Positions 1 through 11,963 of a stretch of DNA of 64,000 nucleotides are shown piece by piece. Each line of letters opens with the position of its first letter. Position 1 is the first letter of the stretch. The stretch is from NCBI GenBank assembly GCA_030762895.1, contig CM061069.1:90033548-90097547 (forward strand), given 5' to 3'. The position numbers and the translations under genes are program-made. Under the pieces are notes generated by a model. That model worked only from the letters and a program-made list of their open reading frames with translations, had not been told where the DNA came from and made no database searches. The stretch is from Sophora flavescens (taxonomy: Eukaryota > Streptophyta > Magnoliopsida > Fabales > Fabaceae).

Positions 1-1810
1 TTCAAGCATTTTATTGTAACCTCTAAGGTTGGAGCCATTGTGGTTTGAACTTGCTGATGGACATCCTCCTTAATCTTCTCGGTTATCTTTTCAACCTTCT
101 CATCAACTATCTTGCCAACCTTTTCATCAACTAATTTTCCGAGAACCTCTTCAATATTAGATGGCAGAGCCTGTTGCCTTGAGCTTTCAGCATACTCTTG
201 AAATGTGCTTAGAGTTCTTGAATGATCTTCAGGGTGCATCACAACTAGAGCTAAAGGTTGTGAAGATTGTCTTTCTGATGAGCTCTGATGTTGAGTGGAT
301 TCAGCTGTATCTTCTAATCCAACAGTAGTGGGAATATGACCATGTTCTTCAGCAACAGGTTCATCTGTGGTAGGCTCTGGAGTAGGTGGAGGGATCACTA
401 TGATTTCCTTTGCCCATCTAACGGGGTAGATGAATTCCACATTCCTACTATTTATAGCAAGTCCCCAGAGGTCTTTATAGATCATATATCTAAAGTGTGA
501 AAGACCACACTTCCCTCTGACCTTGAGAATATCCTTCTTCTCCTCTTCAGACAGACCAGCGGAAGATGCCTCTCTGGTGCAGTGTATAATGTGAGACTTC
601 CATAATTCAGCAGCTCTATGTTCATTGATCAACTCAGTGGATTCAGTGTGCAAAAGGAAATCCAGCATTGATTAATCAAAGGTTTCTTGGTCAAGATCAA
701 GCATTGGTGATTCAGCTTCAGGCATCACTCCCTTGAATCTTCTGTTTTTCATGTCCTTGTCCTTATTTAGATCTAACGTTGGTAGTCTTGGACAGATCCT
801 GTAGGGCTTGATTCTAATTTTGGTTGCTTCATTATGCCTCAGCCAGGATGGAGGGACAAAATGCGCGGCTCTATCAGCTCTGAATTGACTGAATTCCCAC
901 TTCAGCATTTCATAGTAAAGCTGATCCAGAAAGAGGTCAGAGACCCTCACATAGACTCTGGGATGCTCAAAAGACACCCATTTTGTGTCCCTTGGCATGA
1001 TCATGGGGACATGCTTAGAAGATCTTGCTCTTCTTTCAGGAATGGTAGAAAGATTTTTCATATTGGGGCCAGTCTCCCAGATGGGTATGATATGTTTCTT
1101 AACTCCATCAGTGAGTGGTATGAAAGGAGGAGTTTTGACAAGGTTGGGGTAAATTTTTCTAGGGGGAATTTGTTTAGGGGTAGGTGAGTGACTAATGGCC
1201 TTAAATTATTGTACATTTGAGAAGGCACATTTTTGATTAATTTACATTCAGGATGAGGTTGGTAAAGGGGTTCAACAGATGGGCTGATTTCTTCCTCATA
1301 CTCAGGTAGAGGATACCATCTGGTTGGAATGTGATCTGGTTCAAATTGGTGATAATGAAACAGAATTTTCCATTCCCTTTTTACCTTGGCCCAATCCTCA
1401 GATTTACCATTATAAAGGACAAAAGTTGTGGTGAAGGGAAATAAGGTTCTCAAAGGTTTGGGGAAAGGAGCACCAGGGGAAATGCCATCATCTGGTTGAT
1501 TTAACCAGGGATCATTGGCATGGATAATAGGTTGAGATTGTGAAGTGGCTATCTGTGTTGGTTGGGGTGAAAGGGGTGTGGGAATGTACACATCATTTTG
1601 AGAGGAGACAGGCACGCCATCAATCCTAGTTTCCAGAAATCCCTGATTAGGTTGAGAAAGACAGACATTCTCTGTGAAGAGTCATCCCCACTCGGCTGCA
1701 TTAACATATTTTCTAGTGTCTAGATTGTAGTCTTGCAGCACTCCAAGATTGAAATGATGCTCTATTGCCAAGTTGAGCTTATCCACGTTGAAGGTTGAAG
1801 AAGAAGACAT
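1..1810 (-). pseudogene. env-like ORF of Sirevirus copy A, broken
   Basis: This is the ORF that follows pol in Sirevirus-type elements, often annotated as envelope-like; its function is unknown. The ATG is at 1,808-1,810. After 42 codons there is a TGA stop (1,682-1,684), which copy B shares. Compared with copy B, about 1.0 kb is missing at 1,655 or slightly left of it (the material at about 26,922-27,940 in B), with a short TTTC match at the break. Downstream frames hold a conserved 'plant transposon protein'-like segment (about 672-1,061) and, at the left edge, the charged coiled-coil stretch seen in copy B. Frameshifts separate the pieces, so no intact product is expected. Confidence 0.75.
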
Positions 1811-2309
1811 TTTAAGTGATCAAATAGCTTAGGGTTTGAAAGTAGAGAGAGGTAGAGAGAGAGATAGCTCAAGAGGTTATGGAAGTGTAAAGTTTTTCTG
1901 AGAGGGAAAATATTACTTTTAAAGGAATTTTGAATATCAAAGGTTTAAAAAAAAACTTTTGACATGACATGTCATTATGATAAAACGGCGTTGGTAATTT
2001 GGAACTATAAAAAGGTCTTGATGGGATTGATGGAAGTACTGACTCAGCAAAGAGAATAAAGGATAAATTTGTCCTGAGACAAAATAAATGCATTTATTAA
2101 CACGCAAAAAAAAATATGCTTAAACACAGGGAGATGTGAACTCGTCTGAAACTATACAAGGGACGTGATGACCAGTATCAGTGGACGCATCATATAGATG
2201 TGCAATACAATATGCAAATGATGCACAACTACAAATAAGTATTAGACGAGCATAGGTAATAGATGCAGGATTGACAAAACAAAATTTTTCTCGAGACTGG
2301 ATGCCTAAA

Positions 2310-5300
2310 TTAATCCACACATATCATATTAAGATGCTTCCTAATAAAGATAAATATGTCCTCAGCAAGAGGTTTAGTAAAGATATCTGCCCATTGATGG
2401 TCAGTATCTACAAATTGAATATCAATCACACCTTTTTGCACATAATCCCTAATAAAATGATGTTTAATCTCTATGTGCTTGGCTCTAGAATGATAAATTG
2501 GATTCTTAGATTGATTTATTGCAGCAGTATTATCACACATAAGCGGAATACAACTTACAAATACATTGTAGTCCTCCAATTGATGTTTGATCCAGAAAAG
2601 TTGTGAGCAGCAACTTGCAGCTGAGATATACTCAACTTCAGTAGTTGATAAAGCAATGGTACTTTGTCTTTTGCTTGACCACGGGACAAGATTAGCTCCA
2701 ATGAAGTGACATCCTCCACTAGTGCTTTTTCTTTCAATTCTATCCCCATCATAGTCAGCATCACAGAAACCAACTAATATGTAATCTTCATTTTTCTTAA
2801 AGCACAAACCAAGATTAGTAGTACCTTTTAAATATCTAAAAATTCTCTTAACTGCTGATAAGTGAGATTCTCTAGGAACAGATTGAAATCGAGCACATAA
2901 ACATACACTGAACATAATATTAGGCCAAGACGCAGTAAGATATAAGATAGATCCTATCACACCTCTGTATACCTTTTGGTCTACCTTTTTCTCTTTATCA
3001 TCTTTGTTCAGTACGGAAGTGGGGTGCATAGGAATATTCATTGGTTTACAATCATCCATATTAAACTTCTTCAGAAGTTCTTTTGTATATTTAGTTTGGT
3101 GGATGGGTACCTCATCCATGGTTTGTTTTACTTGAAGTCCAAGGAAGAATTTGTGTTCTCCCATCATGCTCATTTCAAACTCTTTCAGCATTAACTTAGA
3201 GAATTCTTTGCATAAAGACTCATTAGTACCACCAAAAATAATATCATCAACATATATCTGTACAATTATGAAATTAGACTTAATGGATTTTCTAAATAAG
3301 GTTGTGTCAACCTTTCCTCTATTGAATCCATTTTTCATAAGAAAGGAACTTACTCTGTCATACCAAGCTCTAGGAGCTTGCTTAAGACCGTACAAAGCTT
3401 TCTTAAGCTTATATACATGTTCAGGATGAGTTTCACGCTCAAAACCCGGAGGTTGCATAACATAGACTTCTTCATTAATAAAGCCATTTAGAAAAGCACT
3501 TTCAACATCCATCTGAAAAAGCATAATACTATGATGTGCAGCGAATGAAAGTAGAATTCTAGTAGCTTCTAATCTAGCTACAGGTGCAAAAGTTTCAGTA
3601 TAATATATTCCTTCTTCTTGAGAGAAACCTTGAGCAACAAGTCTTGCTTTGTTTCTAATTACCTTACCAATTTCATCAAGCTTGTTTCTGTAAACCCACT
3701 TTATTCCAATCACTGGTTTGTCTTTGGGCAGTGGAACCAGAGTCCAAACAATACTTCTTTCAAACTGATTGAGTTCTTCTTGCATAGCTAGAATCCAACC
3801 ATCGACTAGCAAAGCCTCGTCTACTGTCTTTGGTTCCAACTTAGAGACTAGTGCAGAATTGTCTTGTTCTCTGAAGGTTGATCTGGTTCTTAGCTTGTCA
3901 TTGGGGTTTCCAATGATCTGATCTTGTGGATGATACTTCTTGAAGTACCAAGATTTTTGAACTGTATCATGTTGAGAAGTGGAGGTTTCTAGTTGTTGAG
4001 AGGGGTCATCTTCTTGATCATCAACTTTTATCTCAGGTGAGTCTCCTGGAATGCTTAGATCAAGATCTGTAAAAACTTTATCTAGCTCTGATAATTTCTT
4101 ATCAGGCTGTTTGTCATAAAACTTGACATGAATACTTTCCTCTACTATCAGAGTCCTAGAGTTATAAACTCTAAAGCCTTTATATGTTTCAGAATATCCT
4201 AATAGTATTCCACTATCTGTTTTAGCATCAAACTTACCAAGTTGATCTTTAGTATTCAATATATAGCATCTACAACCAAAGGGGTGAAAATAAGATATGT
4301 TGGGTTTTCGTCCTTTCCACAGTTCATAAGGAGTCTTATTCAGGATAGGTCTAATGTATATTCTGTTTTGAACGTAGCAGGCAGTATTAACAGCTTCAGC
4401 CCAGAAGTGTCTAGGGACAAAGTTGTTATCGAGCATAGTCCTAGCCATCTCTTTAAGAGATATGTTCTTTATCTCTCCCATACCATTTTGCTGTGTTGTT
4501 CTAGGTATTGAGAAATTGTGATGGATACCACACTCTTCACAAAACTTATGAAATAGCTCATTTTCAAACTCTCCCTCATGGTCACTTCTGTTTGGAGTGA
4601 TACACATGCCTTTTTCATTCCGTACACGTTTGCAGAATACAGAAAAGACCTTAAAAGACTCATCCTTGTGAGTTAGGAACATAACCCATGTCCATCTAGT
4701 GTAATCGTCTACTATGCCACGACCATATTTCTTACCACTGACAGAGGCAGTCGTTGTTGGACCAAAAAGATCAAGATGTAGCAACTTTAGTGGTCTATTG
4801 GTACTAATAACATTCATAGATTCAAACGAACCTTTGACTTGTTTTCCCTTTTGACATGCATCACAGAGAGCATCAGATTTGAACCTAAGGTTTGGTAATC
4901 CTCTCACGAGGTTATTCTAGTTTAGCTTTGAAATTAATTTCAAGCTTGCATGACCTATCCTTTTGTGCCAAATCCATCGCTCATCTTCAATGGACACTAG
5001 ACATGAGACACTTTGATTTGAGAGGTCCTCCAAGTCAATCTTATAGAGACTGTTTTGCCTTTTTACAGTGAACAAAAGTGATCCATCATCTTTCTTGACA
5101 GTACACATGTTCTTATCAAAAGACACTGCATATCCACTATCACATAACTGAATTATGCTCAGTAGATTGTGCTTCAAGCCATTTACTAAAAGAACATTAT
5201 CAATGGATGGAAAATGATGTTTACCAATTTTACCTATACCAATGATTTTCCCTTTCTGATTTCCTCCAAACGTGACCCAGCCACCATCTTTGGGCTTAAG

Positions 5301-5402
5301 GTTTTGGAACATAGACCTTTCTCCCGTCATGTGTCGTGAGCAGCCACTGTCCAAGTACCAAGACATCTGTTTTCTTCCTGTTGTTAAGCAAATCTGCAAC
5401 AT
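2310..5402 (-). pseudogene. pol of Sirevirus copy A: protease, integrase, RT, RNase H with one internal stop
   Basis: Two ORFs in succession: 5,402-4,917 (161 codons) and 4,907-2,310 (865 codons). The first holds the protease active-site triad Asp-Ser-Gly (WYLDSGCSRHM) and the GAG-pre-integrase HKRIGHAS motif. The second starts inside integrase (HLDLFGP; NRSDHEGEFEN, where the usual Gly-Gly is Glu-Gly; a conserved Glu in NGMGEIKN). It continues through copia RT (YGLKQAPRAWY, catalytic YVDD intact) to RNase H (DADYDGD, LSTTEVEY, ADIFTKPL). A TAG at 4,917-4,919, where copy B has AAG, splits the reading frame. Otherwise the 865-codon frame is remarkably open, so decay is recent or slight. The role of the complete enzyme set would be reverse transcription and integration. 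Confidence 0.88.
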
Positions 5403-5745
5403 GTATTATCTTATCTTTAGGTACCCAAACTGACTTAGGTCCTTTCTTGTTAGTTGTCACTGGACGAGTATTCTTAGCATATTTATTGTGTATGCATCTA
5501 GATGTAATATGCTCACTTTTTCCACACAATTTACAAAAGGTGTTGGACGAGCTAAACTTAGCTTTGGTATATTTATTTGGAACTTTTGAAGCTCTATGTT
5601 GTTTAAGTGGTTTTGACTCTTTGTGATATGCGTCTTGCTTCTCTTTTTCATAACCAAGACCAGATTTATCATAAGGTGACCTAGAGTACCTTAAAATGAC
5701 ACTAAGCTTATCTGAGCTACCTACAACTTTGAAACTTTGTATGTA
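5296..5745 (-). pseudogene. gag C-terminal fragment with CCHC zinc knuckle, copy A
   Basis: The minus-strand frame encodes a Sirevirus gag tail with SPYDKSGLGYEK and one zinc knuckle (CKLCGKSEHITSRC, C-x2-C-x4-H-x4-C), ending at VYVPKP and a stop. This frame overlaps the protease frame by 107 nt (5,296-5,402) in another register. Upstream of about 5,745 the reading frame continues only as a shadow of the LINE on the other strand, so the N-terminal gag domain is absent. Copy B has the same frame relationship. Confidence 0.72.
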
Positions 5746-7093
5746 AAAACGCTTAGGGAGAAGGCATAATCGAATTATGGCTCTCCAAGATGATAATGAT
5801 CCATGGATATATGAGGAAGATCTTCTAAAACTCCATATTATCCAAATTTTGCCCACTCTTTATTATTCTAATATTCAAAACCATGCTCTGTTTGATATTG
5901 TTTCTACCTATCCGGATATTAATGAGATTGATAAGGCTTTGTTGATGTCTGAGGTGTCTTTAGAGGAAACTAAAAATGCTCCTTTTAGTATGGCTAACTA
6001 TAAACCTCCTGGCCTTGATGATTTTCTTCCTTTTTTTTTCAAAAGACAATGGGATTTATTAGGTTCTTCTATTTTTAATCTTGTTAAGGATTGCTTTACT
6101 AATCCTCATAAAATTGGGGATATAAATCAAACCCTCATTCCCAAATGTGAGGAACCTGCTAGGGCTAAGCAACTTAGACCTATAGCTTTATGTAATGTTA
6201 GTTACAAAATAATATCTAAAATTGTTTCTCATAGACTTAAAGTTATCATGCCTTATATTGTGTTCCAAAACCAAAGTAGTTTTATAGCGGGTAGATCAAC
6301 TACTGATAATATCTTAGTGATGCAAGAAGTCATTCATTCTTTAAACAATCTTAAAGGAAAAATGGAGTTATGATGATAAAACTGGACTTAGAAAAAGCCT
6401 ATGATTGTATGGAATGACATTTTATCATGAATTCTTTGAATCTGCTAGGTTTACCTAACCAACTTAAGAATATTATTTTCAATTGCATCTCTACTCCTAG
6501 TATTAGTATTAATTGGAATGGTAATTGTACTAACCCTTTAAATCTTCTAGAGGTTTCAGACAGGGTGACCAATTTCTCATTTGTTGTTTGTGAATGTTAT
6601 TGAAAGACTTTGTCATAAAATCAATGATCTTGTAGCTGATAATAGATGGAAACCTATGTCTTTTGGTAAAGGTAATGGTCCTAAGTTGTCTCATATTTGT
6701 TTTGCTGAAGATATTGTGCTTTTTGCTGAGGCTAATATTGATTAAGTACAGGTTATAAGAGAGGTTTGTGGATGATTTTTGTCTCAAATCTGGGCAGAAA
6801 ATTAGTCTTCAAAAATCAAAGGTTTTATTTTCAAAAAATCTTATTCATAATGAAACTGCTGTTTTAAGTAATATGTTAGGTATTGAGAAAACTAATGATC
6901 TAGGTATGTATCTTGGTGCTCCCTTGTTATATCAAAGAGTATCTAAGCATTCGGTTAGTTTTATTTTGGATAAAATGAGGAAAACACTATCCTCTTGGAA
7001 AGATAAAAATCTATCCTTTTCAGGTAGAATTACTCTTGCCCAATCTTGCCTTTATAGTATGCCTGATTATATTATGCAATCAATGGCAATTCC
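5746..7093 (+). pseudogene. LINE (non-LTR) reverse transcriptase fragment, copy A
   Basis: This is a plant L1-type non-LTR element, 5'-truncated just before the RT domain. It has RT motifs in order: the finger region (LIPKCEEP, RPIALCNVSYKIISKI), SFIAGRSTTDNI, then after a frameshift near 6,373 KLDLEKAYD, and the catalytic box near 6,703, which reads FAED instead of FADD. Stops and frameshifts at about 6,373-6,600 and 6,745 break it. Its right end is the target duplication ATTCC (7,089-7,093), followed by an LTR. In copy B the missing LINE 3' part follows that LTR, showing the LTR was an insertion. The left end abuts the Sirevirus gag tail. Confidence 0.85.
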
Positions 7094-8678
7094 TGAAGTT
7101 GACACCGACAAACACAAGAAGAGGGGGGGGGGGGGGTTGAATTGTGTAATAATTTTCGAAAAACAACCTTTAAAACAATTTTTACACTCAAGGAGATTGG
7201 AAACAGAAGCAAGCACAAAGACAAAGATCCCTTTTAAAAGACTTTAGCAAAAGCAATATCAAAACCCCACAGTTAGTATAAGCAAATAAAACTGAAGAGT
7301 TTAGGGATAGAAGATTCACGCAAGAGATTTTATCCCGGTTCACTCTCTTCCAACCAAGAGCTACGTCCATTCCCTTCGACTTGAAGGATTTATCCACTAT
7401 TTCTCCAAATAGATTACAACCAAGTATTCAACACCTCTCTAGGCTACAAGTATTTCTTTCTTACCAAGTCTCTCCAGGCTCAAACTCTAACAAAGAGATT
7501 TAATGTTTGATCTTCTTAACTCACTATGTGTGAGGATATGACAGTTTAAGATCAGTTGAATATTACAACAATATTCAAACTAAAAGAATAAAGACTCTTG
7601 CTTTTGAAAGAATATTAGAATGAGTGATTATCGATTAGCAAAAAGTTATTCTTCAGAACTTGAGGTCTTCTGTTTATAGTGACCTTCTTCTTCACTTGTA
7701 TTTCTACAACGATTACTTTGAATAATCCCGTTTAGAGATAGCATTTAATGCATGATATCCGTTGTGACTGAGAACTTGATTGTGGCAATGCTGAACAATA
7801 CTCTTGGTTATCGAGAGAGCATGAAATAGGAATCTTACTCCTTTGAGTATTGCAGCTTGAGCACTTGTTGTTCCTCCTTTGTGTATAATCCAGCTTTTTC
7901 AGTCATAAAGTTGTCATCGGACAGATCGTTTTGCAGTATCCTTTTTGCACGATTCTGCTTTTTGTATTTCTTGATTGTACTATGTTTCTTTTACAACAAA
8001 GTGAAACATTAAAGCAGATAAAAAAAAAGTGAAGAACAGATATTCTATTGAAATAAATATCGATCATTTGAAATAAATTCAAGAGATTCGTATTGCATTT
8101 AATTCATTCTAAGATGGAGCTCGTCTAAAATGAAACTCCGTCTACTTAGTTATATGAGAGACTAAGTCTGTTCAAAATTTTATTTTGCTCGTCTGATGGC
8201 GTGGGATATCCTTTTGTCTATCAAGTCTTCGGACTTGCTATTCCTTAATGAGTTATAAATATCTCCGTCTGGTGACGTGGTGGTTAGAGCTCGTCTACTA
8301 GATTACTTTATGTTTTAGTTCATTTACTTCTACTAATTACTTCTGTCTGCTTACGTGACAATATGGACGCACTCATTATCAAGTCTTTGGACTTGTTGTA
8401 CCTAACAATTTATTTAGGTATTCATCTAGCAAATATTTAGATCCTCGTCTACTTAACAAAGTAACTTTAGCAAAGTATTTGAGCAGCCCGTCTATAATGG
8501 AGGAAGCGTATTTTTCAATGAAAACTTATCCCAAGTTTATTTTACTTATATTAAAGTATTCCTACATAACTGAAAGCACATGTTAGATCTCAACTAACAC
8601 TTTGCCAAGCAAATTTAATCATTTTGTTAACATCAAAACTTAGAGATTATTACATCCAAAATCACTTTGGTTCCAACA
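7094..8678 (-). mobile_element. Sirevirus LTR between copies A and B (LTR_A, 1,585 bp)
   Basis: On the minus strand it starts TGTTGGAACC directly after a polypurine tract and ends GTGTCAACTTCA, giving TG...CA ends. It acts as the 3' LTR of copy B, whose internal region lies to the right. It also occupies the same LINE site (ATTCC) as LTR_B. It contains a G homopolymer at about 7,121-7,136 and several ACGT-core words (for example around 8,274 and 8,353). It corresponds to LTR_B at 33,401-35,329, which is longer because of two internal duplications. Confidence 0.85.
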
Positions 8679-8693
8679 ATCTCCCCCTTTTGA
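8679..8693 (-). other. Polypurine tract of Sirevirus copy B (proximal)
   Basis: The minus strand reads CAAAAGGGGGAGAT immediately before the LTR start TGTTGG. This is the expected plus-strand priming site and fixes the orientation of the element as minus. A second PPT-like tract lies further upstream at 12,821-12,832, beyond the inserted solo LTR. Confidence 0.8.
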
Positions 8694-8852
8694 TGATGAC
8701 AAAACTAATTAAATTTGAAAAACAAAGTCTAAGAGAGCTCACATGGCTCCCCCTAAGATAGAGCATTCAAATAATTAAGCAGAATAAGCATAAGAAAAAA
8801 AAAAACTGCATATAACCTAACAGATAGGTGGAACAACTTATCATACTTAGAG

Positions 8853-8856
<4 letters not shown>

Positions 8857-8917
<61 letters not shown>
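8857..8917. repeat. (AT)n microsatellite, about 30 units
   Basis: An uninterrupted AT dinucleotide run of 61 nt lies in the 3' untranslated part of Sirevirus copy B, just left of the solo LTR. Confidence 0.97.
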
Positions 8918-8920
<3 letters not shown>

Positions 8921-11170
8921 GAATAAATAAGAATAAGTGTAACACCCCGATTTTCGCTGCTTTGTAATATCGGTAATAAATATATAAATATAAATTTTTA
9001 TCCGAGACTTAGAAAATGATTTTGGATAAACCAAGGTCATTTCCTTGTTATACTTATTTTCATAAGGTTACGGGGAAGTTTTTGGTTGAAAACTCAGACG
9101 GAAGCCGATCTGCGTTTTATGTGTTTTCACTGACAGTAAAAGTTTACTGCTCAGAAGACCTAATTTTGAGTCGTGAACGAGATGAAAAATGTTTTAATCG
9201 TATTTACTACGATACTGGAAGTTTTGAAAATTTTGGTAAAAAAAATTAAAATATTATATTTGTTGCGGGCGTATACGTCGAGATATCTCTAGGAAAAGCT
9301 TGCGCCAGATGAATCGAGGAGTCGGCAATGTAGCAGAGATGATGGATTTGACCGACTTGACGAGCATTTATGACGAGCTTATCCATGTCATAATAGCCAT
9401 AATGGCACATTTATGACAGTATAATTTTGCTATGAAATGACCATTTTGCCCTTGTCTTTTTATGACAATTGCAGGCAAATGACATTGGAAAAGTTTACCA
9501 AACCTTACCCAAATTACACGACTCCAACATGTCTTCTTCACTTGAGCAAGTTTCATTTCCATTTTCAATCCATTTTTCTCTCAAAGTTAAGCTTTTGTCT
9601 TAAGAACTTCAAGAACATTCATAATTCGTCGGATTTTGCCTAGCAATTCTGACCATTTTCTATTCTGAATCTCGGAAAACTTTCAACATGAAAGTTGTTC
9701 ATTTTTCTCCCTTCTTTCCAACTACATAAAGATCATCCAAAACGGATAATTATGCTGAGAGATCTACCCAAAATACTAAAACTGTTCTAAACCCTAACTA
9801 TGTTCATCTTCTTCTCTAAGTTTCTCAAGAACACCATGAGAAATTTGTGAAGAACATCATCCAAATCTTGCTTTACTTGAATCATCAAGAGGTAACAACC
9901 TCTTCTCTTTTCATTTAAATCATTTCTCTTCACAACTTTTGTAGATTCATGACTTAGATCAACATGTTCTTCATTTACTCAAAGTTCATGGAACTAGATT
10001 CAAAAATTCATAACTAATTCTAGAAAAATCCTTTTGACATGAAACCAATTTCTATGATCTTATAATCATCTCTATTTTCATAATATAGAAGCATAAAATC
10101 ATGAGAAATTTCTTTCATTAAAATCTGGACTGGGCCGAACCTAGGTTAAAGTTGTGTTCTTAGGTTTTGTTTCAATTTCATGTCTTGATTCATGATTCAA
10201 TCCTTTTGTATCTTGCTAGTTCTTGTATTCAAGTATATAGAATATCAAAAATCAAACTTGAGCCTATTTGTTTCTTCAAAAACCGAAACCCTAGGTTTGA
10301 GTACTTAATGGTTTTGTGATTCAAAAGTTGTTTGTAATCCTTGAATCCAACTCTAAACTTTGTATGTTGATTAAATCCAAGAGTTGAGGAAATTTTAAAA
10401 TTTCTAGCCTAAAAATCTTGAGAAAACCGAACCCTAGTTCTTAGAACTAGATGAGTTTAATTCATGTTCTTGGTTCATAATCATGGTTTAAGTGATTAAT
10501 CATGCTTAAGTAACTTATGGATCATTAATCCTTAAGTTAATCAAATTTTCAACTTCCTAACCTAGATAATTGGTTGAAGCCGAAACCCTAACCCTAAAGG
10601 TTAGAGGATTTTGTTTCAAATTTTAGTCTTGTAATAAGTAATCTATGTTAGTTAAGACTCTATTAACTAGGATCCAAAAGATGGCATTAAGAAGATAACC
10701 CTAAACCTATTTTCTAAGTCTTGGCCGAACCTAGCCCTAAAGTGTCATAGATGGTTGTTAGTTGATTAATTATAGTTATGTTGTTTGGTTGAAGGTGGTT
10801 GTGTTAACTCGTGGCGGGATAACGAGGATCGTCGTGTACGTGTTTTCGGTGCTAGCTCAGGTGGGGAAAAGAATCAACCTATCGTCGGAATCGATAAGTA
10901 GTAGATTATATGATAATTGTGTAGGGCGACCTAAACCCTACTAGTAGTCGAGTAATCGACAAGACCAAAATCCCATTGGAAACCTTTTACGTAAAACCAA
11001 TGTGATTCGGGGATTGTAGGTTTATCGACATTAAGTTGATTTTAAGTATTTGAGGATGTTTGAATTATTTACTTTTGACTGTTTGTGATACGCTGGTTGA
11101 GGTATTCCATCTGCATGTGACGTATTGTTTCGGTGTTTGAATAATTATGATTGTGAGGATGTTTGTTGTC

Positions 11171-11283
11171 TGTCACGACCGTGATGGTTGTCATGGCCAG
11201 GCCGTGACAAGTTTTGTTTTGTAGAATTCTTGCCTTTGATGTCTGTCACGACCGTGATGGCTATCACGGCCAGGCCGTGACAG
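11171..11283. repeat. Two copies of a palindromic CACGG/CCGTG repeat, period 73 bp
   Basis: Each unit has a short palindrome (TCACGACCGTGA) followed by a longer one (CACGGCCAGGCCGTGA). The starts at 11,171 and 11,244 are 73 bp apart. The same repeat kind, in the opposite order, lies in the Athila LTR at 17,098-17,360 and its 3' region at 24,028-24,360. Confidence 0.85.
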
Positions 11284-11736
11284 AGTCTGACTTTGTTATT
11301 GATTTGGTTTGATTATTATGAGTTGGTTGTGATAAATTGCTTTATATGATATTGAGATATTTGAATATTTTCTGATGTTATGTTATGTATGATCTGCCTG
11401 GTTGTTAATATTGTGCTTAGCTGATTTTTAAGTAAGGATATGTGTTGTTCGGGAGATAATTGTTTGGTGAGAGAATAAAGGTGATTTAGAGGTGCCTAGC
11501 CTAATTAAGTGGTTTTATCTATGAGGAAAAAGGTGTTGAGACTTTGATGGAAGGTTGCGGCACTAGGTTGTTATTGATGTAATTTAGGGAGATTCATTTA
11601 TCGAGGTATTGTTAGTCACAGCCGTGTGAGTGGAACACACAAGGTCAGGATATCCTATTTTGGGGATATCGGATATTGCGGGTGAGTGCCCTACGGATGT
11701 GGATGCCGAGGTAGACTACCGTAATACTCTTTAGTT

Positions 11737-11963
11737 CTTGACGAGTTCGAATGTTCTTGGCACTGGACCGTTATGGAAGGATGTTCCTTGACGAGTTCGA
11801 AAGTTATTGGCACTGGACCGTTATGGCTTGACGAGTTCGAATGTTCTTGGCACTGGACCGTTATGGAAGGATGTTCCTTGACGAGTTCGAATGTTCTTGG
11901 CACTGGACCGTTATGGAAGGATGTTCCTTGACGAGTTCGTATGTTATTGGCACTGGACCATTT
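11737..11963 (+). repeat. Tandem repeat, about 50-bp unit, five copies
   Basis: Units start CTTGACGAGTTCG at 11,737, 11,787, 11,827, 11,877 and 11,927. The third step is 40 bp because that unit lacks ten bases; the others are 50 bp. A degenerate sixth copy follows near 11,980. It lies inside the solo LTR. Confidence 0.93.

Larger units (their letters stand above)
1..5745 (-). mobile_element. Sirevirus-type Ty1/copia element, copy A (internal region, 3' end off the left edge)
   Basis: Read on the minus strand, the order is gag C-terminus with a CCHC knuckle, protease, GAG-pre-integrase, integrase, RT and RNase H, then a separate env-like ORF. This order, with an extra ORF after pol, is typical of the Sirevirus genus of Ty1/copia elements. 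The N-terminal part of gag and the 5' LTR are missing: at about 5,745 the sequence passes directly into a LINE fragment on the opposite strand. The 3' LTR would lie left of position 1. The same stretch recurs at about 90% or better by eye in copy B (12,665-13,986 plus 26,299-32,050), with the same neighbours in the same order. Confidence 0.88.

Noticed and set aside
8753..9040. ORF through the (AT)n run encoding YIYIYI
   Set aside because: Product of microsatellite translation; no start context or domain.
10575..10600. AAACCCTAACCCTAAA, telomere-like repeat
   Set aside because: Only two CCCTAA units occur, inside an LTR; no interstitial telomere array.
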